Origin: Pelagibius sp028280305
Lineage (GTDB): Bacteria > Pseudomonadota > Alphaproteobacteria > Kiloniellales > Kiloniellaceae
Length of the DNA: 64,000 nt
Reading direction: 5' to 3' (one strand)
Assembly: GCF_965233615.1 (NCBI RefSeq)
Contig: NZ_OZ247495.1
A program made the position numbers and the translations under genes. Below, piece by piece: positions 27,404 to 35,000 of this stretch. Position 1 is the first letter of the stretch. Each line of letters begins with the position of its first letter. Below the pieces are notes generated by a model, which saw only the letters and a list, made by a program, of their open reading frames with translations, ran no database searches and was not told where the DNA came from.

Positions 27404-28288
27404 TTAGCTTATCGCCAGACGCTCTTCGATCGCGGCGTTACGAATGGCCCGCTGCAGCTTCTCAAAGGCCCGAACTTCGATCTGGCGGACCCGCTCGCGG
27501 CTGATGCCGTATTCCTGAGACAGATCCTCCAGTGTCGTCGGATTGTCCTTCAGGCGGCGCTCTTCAAGAATGCGTCTTTCGCGTTCGTTGAGGTTCGCCA
27601 TTGCCGCCTTTAGCAGGGTACGGCGCTTGCCCAATTCCTCGGATTCTGCCAGCAGGCTTTCCTGATCCTCGGTGTCGTCCACCAGCCAATCCTGCCACTC
27701 ACCGTCGCCGTCGATGCGCAGCGGTGCATTCAGCGAATGGTCCGGGGCTGCGAGCCGGCGGTTCATCGAGACCACGTCCTGTTCCGGCACGCCAAGGGTT
27801 TCGGCGATCTTGGAGACGTTCTCCGGGTGCAGGTCGCCCTCTTCCATTGCCTTCAACTGGCCCTTGAGCTTGCGCAGATTGAAGAACAGTTTTTTCTGGG
27901 ATGCCGTGGTGCCCATCTTCACAAGCGACCAGGAGTGCAGGATGTATTCCTGGATTGCGGCGCGGATCCACCACATGGCGTAAGTCGCCAGACGGAAGCC
28001 GCGCTCAGGATCGAAGCGCTTGACCGCCTGCATCATGCCGACGTTGCCTTCGGAAATCAGCTCGGACAACGGCAGGCCGTAGCCGCGGTAACCCATGGCA
28101 ATCTTGGCAACGAGGCGGAGGTGGGAGGTGACGAGCTGGTGCGCCGATTCGGTATCGCCGCGCTCACGCCAGGCTTTCGCCAGCATGTACTCCTGATCCT
28201 GTTCCAGCATCGGGAACTTGCGGATCTCCTGCAGGTAACCCGAGAGATTACCTTCAGGGACGAGAACAGGGACTTTTGCAGCGGCCAT
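27404..28288 (-). CDS. rpoH: Heat-shock sigma factor RpoH (sigma-32)
   Basis: RpoH directs RNA polymerase to heat-shock promoters. The 294-residue product has region 2 (AYRGYGLPLSELISEGNVGMMQAVKRFDP region, with RLATYAMWWIRAAIQEYIL), the RpoH box QKKLFFNLRK near residue 135, and region 4 (LSQEYGISRERVRQIEVRAF). Length and motifs are standard for alphaproteobacterial RpoH. FtsH, which degrades RpoH in other bacteria, is encoded at 7289-9226. Confidence 0.96.
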   Translation of the reverse strand: MAAAKVPVLVPEGNLSGYLQEIRKFPMLEQDQEYMLAKAWRERGDTESAHQLVTSHLRLVAKIAMGYRGYGLPLSELISEGNVGMMQAVKRFDPERGFRLATYAMWWIRAAIQEYILHSWSLVKMGTTASQKKLFFNLRKLKGQLKAMEEGDLHPENVSKIAETLGVPEQDVVSMNRRLAAPDHSLNAPLRIDGDGEWQDWLVDDTEDQESLLAESEELGKRRTLLKAAMANLNERERRILEERRLKDNPTTLEDLSQEYGISRERVRQIEVRAFEKLQRAIRNAAIEERLAIS

Positions 28289-28432
28289 GATACACTCCGA
28301 ATTTCGCGGTAAGCGCGATCAGCAGAATAACTATAGAACCTTTATGAGTGTCGGTTTCCGCAAAAACCCGGCTTTCGCCCAGCTTTCAAGGCTGACACTG
28401 CGCAGTATAGCATGGATCCCCCGTCTGCGGCG

Positions 28433-28457
28433 ATATATGACTCATTTGGTCATATAT
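28433..28457. promoter_or_regulatory. AT-rich perfect inverted repeat between rluD and rpoH
   Basis: ATATATGAC (28433-28441) and GTCATATAT (28449-28457) form a perfect 9-bp inverted repeat with a 7-base spacer. It stands out from the GC-rich surroundings and lies just after rluD and 145 bases before the rpoH start. It may be a regulator site in the rpoH upstream region or a weak hairpin after rluD; there is no T-run in the direction of transcription. Confidence 0.4.
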
Positions 28458-28465
28458 AGATGGAA

Positions 28466-29443
28466 CTATTCCAAAGACTCGATCAAGCTACACATATCAC
28501 TTGGTAATTCGCTCTCGAATTGCAAGGTCTCAGACTTCACAGGGTGGTGAAAGCCCAGAGTTCTGGCGTGCAGGGCCTGGCGGCCCAGGGCGGCGAGGGC
28601 GGCCTTCGCCGGTTCGGGCAGTTCCGCCAGCCGTTTGCCGCTGCCGCGTCCGTATTGCGGATCGCCCAACAGGCCGTGGCCGGCCTCGGTCATGTGGACA
28701 CGGATCTGGTGGGTGCGGCCGGTCTTCAGGCGACACTCGACCAGGCTGACCGCGCCGTTTTGAAAGCTCCGCAGCACTTTGTAGCCGGTTTCCGCCGGCC
28801 GGCCGCCGCGGCTCAGAACCGCCATTTTCTTACGGTTTCGCGGGCTGCGGCCGATGTTGCCGGTCAGTTTGCCCTGGTGCGGAACCGGCCGGCCCCAGAC
28901 CAGCCCGAGATAGGAGCGCTCAACACTGCGGTCGGCGAACTGTTCCACCAGGCTGCGATGGGCGGTTTCGCTCTTGGCCGCCACCATCAAACCGGAGGTA
29001 TCCTTGTCGAGACGGTGCACGATGCCCGGCCGGCGCTCGCCGCCGATCCCGGTCAGGCTGTCGCCACAGTGGGCGATCAGGGCATTGACCAGGGTGTTGT
29101 CGGGGTTGCCGGCGGCCGGATGGACAACCAGCCCGGCGGGTTTGTTGAGGACGATCAGGTCTTCGTCCTCGAACAGGATCTCCAGGGGTATCGCCTGGGC
29201 AGCCAGGGGGGCCTGGACAACCTCGGGAACCGTCACGACCAGGTGCTGCCCCGCCTTCACCTTGGTCGACGCCGCGCTTGCCGCGGCGCCTTCCAGACTG
29301 ACCTGCCCGGCGTCGATCAGCGCCTTGAGGCGGCTGCGGGAGAACTGGGGCAGGGCCTCGGCCAGCAGACGGTCGAGCCGCTTGCCCGAGGCTGCGTCGT
29401 CCACGGTGACCTCATGTCGCTCTTGACCCTTCTGCCCGGTCAT
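28466..29443 (-). CDS. rluD: 23S rRNA pseudouridine synthase RluD
   Basis: The 325-residue protein has an S4 RNA-binding domain (about residues 12-70, KRLDRLLAEALPQFSRSRLKALIDAGQV) and a RluA-family catalytic domain. The latter contains IVLNKPAGLVVHPAAG and the catalytic Asp segment GIVHRLDKDTSGLMV, followed by YLGLVWG and GRTHQIRVHM. It probably modifies the helix-69 uridines of 23S rRNA. I choose the ATG at 29443 (MTGQKGQERHEV); upstream in-frame codons would overlap the divergent small gene. Confidence 0.94.
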   Translation of the reverse strand: MTGQKGQERHEVTVDDAASGKRLDRLLAEALPQFSRSRLKALIDAGQVSLEGAAASAASTKVKAGQHLVVTVPEVVQAPLAAQAIPLEILFEDEDLIVLNKPAGLVVHPAAGNPDNTLVNALIAHCGDSLTGIGGERRPGIVHRLDKDTSGLMVAAKSETAHRSLVEQFADRSVERSYLGLVWGRPVPHQGKLTGNIGRSPRNRKKMAVLSRGGRPAETGYKVLRSFQNGAVSLVECRLKTGRTHQIRVHMTEAGHGLLGDPQYGRGSGKRLAELPEPAKAALAALGRQALHARTLGFHHPVKSETLQFESELPSDMCSLIESLE

Positions 29444-29488
29444 GCTTCCTCGCTCCTTTGACGCCCAATAAGCCTGAGGCCTCCGTCG

Positions 29489-29788
29489 ATGCAAGCTTTG
29501 AAGTTCCTCGTCATTTTCATGGCCGTCCTGATTGTGGCGGGTATGGGCCTTCTGGCCTATGGCCTGATCAGCCGGGGCGGCGGCGGTGGCAGCAGCGGCG
29601 ATAGCTTCGCCGAGGTCGAGGTGCCGCTGCCCGAGGGCTGCACCATCGCCGAGACCGAGGTTGCCGAGAACCGCCTGATCCTGCGTTTCGACGGCTTGGC
29701 GGAACGTAACTGCCAGCAGGTGGTGGTGATCGATATGGAAAGCGGTAAGGTGCTGGGACAGGTGCGCGGCGTACCAGGAGCCCCATAG
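29489..29788 (+). CDS. Small single-pass membrane protein (DUF6476-like)
   Basis: The 99-residue product has one N-terminal membrane helix (residues 5-27, FLVIFMAVLIVAGMGLLAYGL), a Gly/Ser linker and a small periplasmic domain. The domain contains VPLPEGCTIAETEVAENRL, LRFDG and NCQQVVVIDMESGKVLG, with two Cys. It resembles a family of short alphaproteobacterial proteins usually found divergent from rluD and near rpoH, as here. Function is unknown. Confidence 0.75.
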   Translation: MQALKFLVIFMAVLIVAGMGLLAYGLISRGGGGGSSGDSFAEVEVPLPEGCTIAETEVAENRLILRFDGLAERNCQQVVVIDMESGKVLGQVRGVPGAP

Positions 29789-29828
29789 GGGCCCGGCCAC
29801 AAGAGCCGGCAAGAGAAAGACGACAGCA

Positions 29829-30881
29829 ATGGGCAACTTCGCATCCGATAACGTGACCGGCATCTCGCCGCAGATCATGGCGGCTCTGGCAACGGCCAAC
29901 GAGGGTACGGCGATGCCCTATGGCGACGATGCGATAACCCAAGGGTTGCGGAATCGTGTCTCGGAGGTTTTTGAGCGTGACTGCGCCGTCTTTCCGGTGG
30001 CGACAGGCAGCGCTGCCAATGCCCTGGCGCTGGCCACGCTGGTGCCGCGTTATGGCGCCGTCTACTGTCACCGTGAGGCGCACATCAACGTCGATGAGTG
30101 CGGCGCGCCGGAGTTTTTCACCAGCGGCGCCAAGCTGGTGGCGCTCGACGGTCCCCGGGCCAAGATCGACGCTGCTGCCGTGGAAGCGGCGATCGACGGC
30201 GTCGGCGACGTACACCGGGTGCAGCCGGCGGCTGTCTCCATCACCCAGGCCAGCGAATTGGGCGCGGTCTATACGCCCGATGAAGTGTCCGCGCTGAGCG
30301 ATTTGGCGAACCGTCACCGCCTCGCCCTGCACATGGATGGCGCCCGTTTCGCCAATGCCCTGGTGACACTGGGTTGTGCCCCGGCTGATATCACATGGCG
30401 GGCCGGGGTCGATGTGCTGACCTTGGGCGCAACCAAGAACGGCGCCCTGGCGGCCGAGGCGGTGATTTTCTTCGATCCGGCGAAGGCGGGGGCGTTCGAG
30501 TTTCTCCGCAAGCGCGGCGGTCATCTTTTCTCCAAGATGCGCTTCGTTTCGGCCCAGCTCGAGGCCTATCTGACCGATGGTCACTGGCTTGAAAATGCCC
30601 GCCATGCCAACGCCCTGGCGAAGCGTCTCGCCGAAGGCCTTGCGGACTTGCCGGGTATCGAATTGCTCAATCCCGTTGAGGCCAACGAGCTGTTCCTGGC
30701 GTTGCCTGACGCGGTTGTCGAGGGACTCGAGGCCCGGGGGTTTCGGTTTTACAGCTGGGGCAAGGTGGGGGAAAAACAGGTTCGGTTGGTCACCGCTTTC
30801 AACACCCGGCCGGAAGATGTCGAGGCCTTTATTGACGCTGCTGTCGCGCTGACGGGTGCAGCGGTTCGCGCAAGCGCCTGA
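29829..30881 (+). CDS. ltaE: Low-specificity L-threonine aldolase
   Basis: This fold-type-I PLP enzyme cleaves threonine or allo-threonine to glycine and acetaldehyde, and belongs to the beta-eliminating lyase family. The 350-residue product has ASDNVTGISPQI at the start, TGSAANALAL near residue 60, LHMDGARFANAL near 167 with the PLP-binding Asp, and the PLP lysine at 203 in LGATKNGAL. The Nudix gene begins three bases after its stop codon. Confidence 0.92.
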   Translation: MGNFASDNVTGISPQIMAALATANEGTAMPYGDDAITQGLRNRVSEVFERDCAVFPVATGSAANALALATLVPRYGAVYCHREAHINVDECGAPEFFTSGAKLVALDGPRAKIDAAAVEAAIDGVGDVHRVQPAAVSITQASELGAVYTPDEVSALSDLANRHRLALHMDGARFANALVTLGCAPADITWRAGVDVLTLGATKNGALAAEAVIFFDPAKAGAFEFLRKRGGHLFSKMRFVSAQLEAYLTDGHWLENARHANALAKRLAEGLADLPGIELLNPVEANELFLALPDAVVEGLEARGFRFYSWGKVGEKQVRLVTAFNTRPEDVEAFIDAAVALTGAAVRASA

Positions 30882-30883
30882 AC

Positions 30884-31546
30884 ATGACGTCTGAGGAAAG
30901 AGGCGCGCTTGAGACGCCCACGGAGGCCGGCGAACCGCCTTGGCTTGCCTGGGCAAGGCGTCTTCAGGCGCTCTCGCAGAGCGGCTTGTATTACTGCGAA
31001 GACGCTTTCGACCGGGAGCGTTACGGCGAGGTCGCCCGCATCGCCGCGGAGATCATGGCCCGGCACAGCAGTGTGGCGGCAGAGCAGGTCGAGCGGTTCT
31101 TCAGCGCAGAGGTCGGCTATGCCACGCCCAAGACCGATCTGCGCGCCGTGGTGCTGCGGGAGGACAAGCTGCTGTTGGTGCGTGAGCGCAGCGACGGCCT
31201 ATGGTCGCTGCCCGGCGGTTGGGCCGATGTGGGGGAGACGCCGGCGGCCTGCATCGAAAAGGAGGTCTGGGAGGAAGCGGGCTTTCGCAGCCGCGCGGTG
31301 AAGCTGCTGGCGTTCTATGATCAACGCAGGCGCGGCGCCAAACCCCACCCGCTGCACACCTACAAGGCCTTCTTCCACTGCGAGATCACCGGTGGCGAGG
31401 CCCGGCCCAGCGTCGAGACCTCCGAGGTCGGGTTCTTCGCCGAGCACGCGCTGCCGCCGCTCTCCACCGGTCGGGTCACGGCCGAGCAGCTGACCCGTAT
31501 GTTCGAACTGCTGCGCAACCCGGACTTGCCCGCCGATTTTGACTGA
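30884..31546 (+). CDS. Nudix hydrolase with N-terminal Nudix_N domain
   Basis: The 220-residue product has an N-terminal helical domain (about residues 18-75, WLAWARRLQALSQSGLYYCEDAFDRERY) typical of the YjhB-like branch, then a Nudix domain. The Nudix box spans about residues 109-131 and reads G-x5-E-x7-KE-V-x-EE-x-G-F, with Lys in place of the usual Arg of the REUXEE core. Members hydrolyse ADP-ribose, FAD or other nucleoside diphosphate derivatives; the substrate here is unknown. It is co-transcribed with the threonine aldolase gene. Confidence 0.88.
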   Translation: MTSEERGALETPTEAGEPPWLAWARRLQALSQSGLYYCEDAFDRERYGEVARIAAEIMARHSSVAAEQVERFFSAEVGYATPKTDLRAVVLREDKLLLVRERSDGLWSLPGGWADVGETPAACIEKEVWEEAGFRSRAVKLLAFYDQRRRGAKPHPLHTYKAFFHCEITGGEARPSVETSEVGFFAEHALPPLSTGRVTAEQLTRMFELLRNPDLPADFD

Positions 31547-31685
31547 TCCGGCCGGCGGCGGTGCCCGGTTGTAAGAGTGCCGGCCCCCAGGCCCGGGGAC
31601 CCCGCCGCCGAAACCCGCGCAGCGCGGCGATCGGGGCTTGCCTTCCCCCGGATCTTGGGCTACACCACCGGCCTTCCGGCCATTG

Positions 31686-31761
31686 GTCCCCTTCGTCTAG
31701 TGGCCTAGGACGCCGCCCTCTCACGGCGGAAACAGGGGTTCGACTCCCCTAGGGGACGCCA
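31686..31761 (+). tRNA. tRNA-Glu (anticodon CTC), CCA encoded
   Basis: A complete cloverleaf is visible: acceptor stem GTCCCCT/AGGGGAC, anticodon stem CCGCC/GGCGG with loop CTCTCAC (anticodon CTC reads GAG), and T-arm AGGGG-TTCGACT-CCCCT. The discriminator is G and CCA is encoded. It marks the boundary between the core genes and the RTX region. Confidence 0.95.
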
Positions 31762-32415
31762 GGAACTCTCCAAGCCATTGATAGCTTTGTGAAGCGCCGC
31801 GTTTCCGATCGCACAAGGTCGCGACGGTCTCTGTTGTCCTGGGGTCCGGAATGCGCGGGCATCGATGCAATGATTTTCCTGTGATGCTGCGCCGCTTCGC
31901 CGCGCCTTAAGCGGGTCGGTTGCCTCTCTGCGTCTTCGCGCCCAAGGGTGTCAGTTTTGGATCGCATGATCTGAAAAGTTGTGCTACCTTTGATTGATTG
32001 ATGGGGAATGCACACGCTGTACCGGAGGGGGTCGCAAATGCGGTCAGCAGGCAAGTTCAATGCTTCTCTTGTTCTCGGTGCCGCCGGGGAATCACCGCAG
32101 CGCTTCCTGCGACTCCTCTCGATACGGAAATATGCCGTTATTTATCATGGAGATGGGGACGAGTGCCCCGGCTCAAAGCTCCTGTGGCCTCAGCACAGGA
32201 GGATGGGATGAATTTCCGGCAGCCGTTTGCCGGCGCTGTATCGAGCCATCGAGAAGCGGCAACTTCAGGTTTTCTCTGCTCTATCGCACCAGGCGCGGCC
32301 CGACCGGGCAGGTGTTTGGCGTTGTCATGCCCTGTCGCGGGTGCAGGAGGCATGGCGCGGAAAACCCGCTGTGTTGTGCAGGAAAACGGCTGACTTGTAA
32401 GGAGTAGGCAGGAGC
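31762..32415. other. 654-bp region without a convincing gene
   Basis: No family-like protein is encoded here. Two short frames have good ribosome sites. The first starts at ATG 32038 (GGAGGGGG, 57 codons to 32211); the second starts at ATG 32208 (AGGAGG, 61 codons to 32393) and overlaps its end. Both products have low-complexity composition with no recognised domain, so I do not call them genes. The stretch may be the leader of the acyltransferase gene. Confidence 0.5.
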
Positions 32416-33057
32416 ATGGCGAAAGAGCAAGGTCAGGCGGCGCGCAAGGCCGCAGCGGCGATGGCAGGTGCGCTGAAGGCAGAGGCGGCGGCATCCACCG
32501 CCGCGGTTAAGGGCAAGGCGTCCGACGACAGGAAGCCCGAAGGCGCGGAAAAGACCGGGCAGAAACGCTCCCCGGACCAATTGCTGCGGGCGGCCTTCGC
32601 GCAGGCCTCTCAGGTTTTCGGCCAAGCGGTCTCCATAATGATGCAGTCGCCCCAGCACCGCCATCTGCTGCTGAGCGACTTGGAATGGCGGGTGATTCCG
32701 CCGATCGCGCTTCAGCAATACCGCCTGGTACAGCGCAACGGCACCCCGGCCGGCTTCGTCTCCTGGGCCTTTGTCAGCGACGCGGTCGAACAGCAACTGC
32801 AACAGCCCGACTTCCGCCTGCGCCCGCAGGACTGGAAGTCCGGCGAGCGCGTCTGGATCGTTGACGTCGTCGCCCCGCCGCAACAGGCCCCGGTCTTGAT
32901 CGAGAAGGTAAAGGCGGAACTCTTCAAGGACCGCGAGGTAAAGTTGCGGAACGGGTTGGTGGCGGAGCCCCAGCGCCGAGAGACCTCAGACGGCGCGAAG
33001 GCGCCCGATTCAACAGAGTCTTACGAAGGCACGCCGGTGGTGGGGGACGTGTTGTGA
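32416..33057 (+). CDS. HlyC-type toxin-activating lysine acyltransferase
   Basis: The family transfers a fatty acyl chain from acyl-ACP to internal lysines of RTX protoxins in the cytoplasm. After an Ala/Lys-rich N-terminal extension of about 50 residues, the 213-residue product has the complete catalytic domain. SPQHRH carries the catalytic His (residue 81), QYRLVQRNGTPAGFVSWA and LRPQDWKSGERVWIVDVVAP follow, and the catalytic Asp is residue 150. Both residues align with His23 and Asp92 of HlyC. The 4039-residue RTX protein encoded 1.9 kb downstream is the obvious candidate substrate, but two unrelated genes intervene and other RTX substrates could exist elsewhere. Confidence 0.88.
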   Translation: MAKEQGQAARKAAAAMAGALKAEAAASTAAVKGKASDDRKPEGAEKTGQKRSPDQLLRAAFAQASQVFGQAVSIMMQSPQHRHLLLSDLEWRVIPPIALQQYRLVQRNGTPAGFVSWAFVSDAVEQQLQQPDFRLRPQDWKSGERVWIVDVVAPPQQAPVLIEKVKAELFKDREVKLRNGLVAEPQRRETSDGAKAPDSTESYEGTPVVGDVL

Positions 33058-33116
33058 TCGGCGCATTTCGCTTAGCGGCGTGGAGTTGAAGGTCGATGCG
33101 GTGTGGGGCAAGACCT

Positions 33117-33734
33117 CTAAACGGGCTCTCTCAAGGGCGCCATATGCGTCACACCAACCATGACCTCAAGCGCCAAGGTGGCGGCGATCCCCGGCGGCAG
33201 CACCCCTTTGGTCTGGTTTATCAGGAGCACGATGGCCAGGACGACGGCTTTGGCCATGTCCGCGGCTTCCAATCCGTGATCGGCGAAGATCTGCTCGATA
33301 CCGTCGCGCAGTCGCGGGCAGGCATTCGGCGACCACTCATGCGGGTAGTGTCTTTCCGGGACCGATATCGGTGGAAAGGGCGACCCGCCGACCGCCTCGG
33401 CGGTTCGCGCGGTTACCTCCGCAGGGTCAGGCAGGTCGGCTGCGCCCGCGCCGGCCTTTACGGCACCTTCTCTAAGGATATCCCAAAGCCCGACTTGGCC
33501 TCTGGCGTGGTCGCCAAAGAGAAGGCCGCTGGTCTTTTCGCTGACCACCCAACCGCTTTCCGGCAGTTCCGGCTCGGCCGCGCGCAGGGCCGACTCGCCG
33601 GCCAAAGCAGCGGCGGCCCCGATGATGGTTTCCGCGTGCACACCCCGCTCGTTGCGATAGCAGGTGATCAGGAATTTCAGGATGTCGGAACTGGCTGCGG
33701 CAACGGCGGGCGGAATCATGACAGGCACTTTCAT
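33117..33734 (-). CDS. Hypothetical protein, 205 residues
   Basis: I do not recognise a named family. The frame has normal high-GC codon use on the minus strand and a protein-like sequence. It has KFLITCYRNERGVHAETIIGA near the start, AALAGESALRAAEPELPESGW with a charged middle, and a hydrophobic segment near the C terminus (MAKAVVLAIVLLINQTKG, about residues 160-177). I use the ATG at 33734; a TTG five codons upstream is possible. It lies between the acyltransferase and the unknown 394-residue gene and is transcribed against both, so it is probably not part of the RTX operon. The opposite frame is less protein-like. Confidence 0.6.
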   Translation of the reverse strand: MKVPVMIPPAVAAASSDILKFLITCYRNERGVHAETIIGAAAALAGESALRAAEPELPESGWVVSEKTSGLLFGDHARGQVGLWDILREGAVKAGAGAADLPDPAEVTARTAEAVGGSPFPPISVPERHYPHEWSPNACPRLRDGIEQIFADHGLEAADMAKAVVLAIVLLINQTKGVLPPGIAATLALEVMVGVTHMAPLREPV

Positions 33735-33788
33735 AATGTTCGTCGGCAAGGCGATCTCGCCGTCGATATGTAGTCGCTAATAAAGGAA

Positions 33789-34973
33789 ATGGGAAGCTTG
33801 GTGGCGGAGAGCACGTTAACGACGGTTTTTGGTTGGTGGGATTGGGATGCCGAAACGCCGGCCCTGGTCAACCGCGTAACTGGCGAACGCGTCGCTTTCC
33901 GCGGCAAGTTTGGAGATCCGGATCTGGTCCCCTCGGACGAAACCTGGCTGCGCTTCGACTACGAACACCCGGAACTGAGCTTTCCATTGCTTGTGGAAGA
34001 ACGCCAGGCGGAAGAGAGACTCGAAAAAGGTCTTCCAGCTTGGCGGCTTGACTACCAACGCTCCAGCCACCTATGGAGGCGCGAGTTTGAGGGTGAGACA
34101 CGTCGACCTATTTATGGTGCTTGGCGACGCGTCGATGATTGCGTAACCGATGCGCTATCTTGTTGGCCGGAAAGCGAATACGATCGGAATGGTCGAGCAT
34201 CGTATGTTTGTTTTGATGGCGGTTGGCTGAATGGTGACTGGGATGAAGCGGTGTCGCGTAGAGAGACGCGGTTGGCCACCCCCGCGAAAGAGCAACCGAA
34301 CGGCGATGACTACAATCCATGGCTTTTTCCAATGGATGCAGTACCGCCGAGCCGCTTTGACTTCTACGATCTTGTCCTGCGGCGCAACGGACCGGAGAAT
34401 TGGAGTATCGATAATCCGGTGCTTTTGGATGGTCTGAGGTTCGAGGATCCAGAGCTCCGCTACGGACCAAGCTTACCGGCAAACACGCCCTTGAAGGGCC
34501 TTGATGGCCGCACGGCCTATCTTCTTTCGGAGGATAGCACACGTGTTCTCTATCCATACTTTGGCGATACCAAGAGGCGCTCCGATTCGGGTCACTGGAA
34601 GCCACACTTTTCGCTGATCTATGTGGACAACGAACTTCTATTGACGGGCCTCGCAAAGCCGATCGCCCCAAGCCGCCGACCTGTCGACTGGACATTCAGG
34701 TTCTATAACGAAGGCTTCTACTTTCGGTCAGACTCTGTCGACGCGGCGTTTCATATCAACTCCCGCCATCCTCTTCCATCCATTCCGTCGCGCGCGCTTT
34801 GGCTGCGATCCCGTTGGGCGATCTTGGACGGCTTTAGCTGTTGGGAGGGCAGTAAGGCAAGGAGTCCCGACTGGTTACCGGAACTCGAGTTGGTAGCCGC
34901 GTCTGGAATTCAAGTCGCTTTGGGGTACCGCGGCGGTCAGTGGGCTGCGCCGCTAATGACAGCGCGCTTTTGA
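33789..34973 (+). CDS. Unknown Trp-rich protein upstream of the RTX gene
   Basis: The 394-residue product matches no family that I recognise. It has no signal peptide or membrane helix and is rich in Trp, Tyr, Asp and Arg, with TVFGWWDWDAETPALVN at the start and IYVDNELLLTGLAKPIAPSR near residue 275. Codon use is visibly less GC-rich than the core genes, as in the first 1.3 kb of the RTX gene that follows 27 bases downstream. That spacing indicates an operon, so a chaperone, immunity or co-effector role is possible but only inferred. The ATG is close to AAAGGA; a GTG at 33801 is an alternative start. Confidence 0.7.
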   Translation: MGSLVAESTLTTVFGWWDWDAETPALVNRVTGERVAFRGKFGDPDLVPSDETWLRFDYEHPELSFPLLVEERQAEERLEKGLPAWRLDYQRSSHLWRREFEGETRRPIYGAWRRVDDCVTDALSCWPESEYDRNGRASYVCFDGGWLNGDWDEAVSRRETRLATPAKEQPNGDDYNPWLFPMDAVPPSRFDFYDLVLRRNGPENWSIDNPVLLDGLRFEDPELRYGPSLPANTPLKGLDGRTAYLLSEDSTRVLYPYFGDTKRRSDSGHWKPHFSLIYVDNELLLTGLAKPIAPSRRPVDWTFRFYNEGFYFRSDSVDAAFHINSRHPLPSIPSRALWLRSRWAILDGFSCWEGSKARSPDWLPELELVAASGIQVALGYRGGQWAAPLMTARF

Positions 34974-35000
34974 ACTCATCAAAATTCTGGGGGAAAGCAA

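Noticed and set aside
32038..32393. Two overlapping short frames with good ribosome sites before the acyltransferase gene
   Set aside because: Despite GGAGGGGG and AGGAGG sites, the predicted peptides (57 and 61 residues) have no domain or family character.
33096..33773. 225-codon plus-strand frame opposite the 205-residue gene
   Set aside because: The translation is rich in Arg, Gly and His without domain-like hydrophobic patterning, while the minus-strand frame looks like a real protein. Only one of the two is likely to be coding, and I kept the minus strand.
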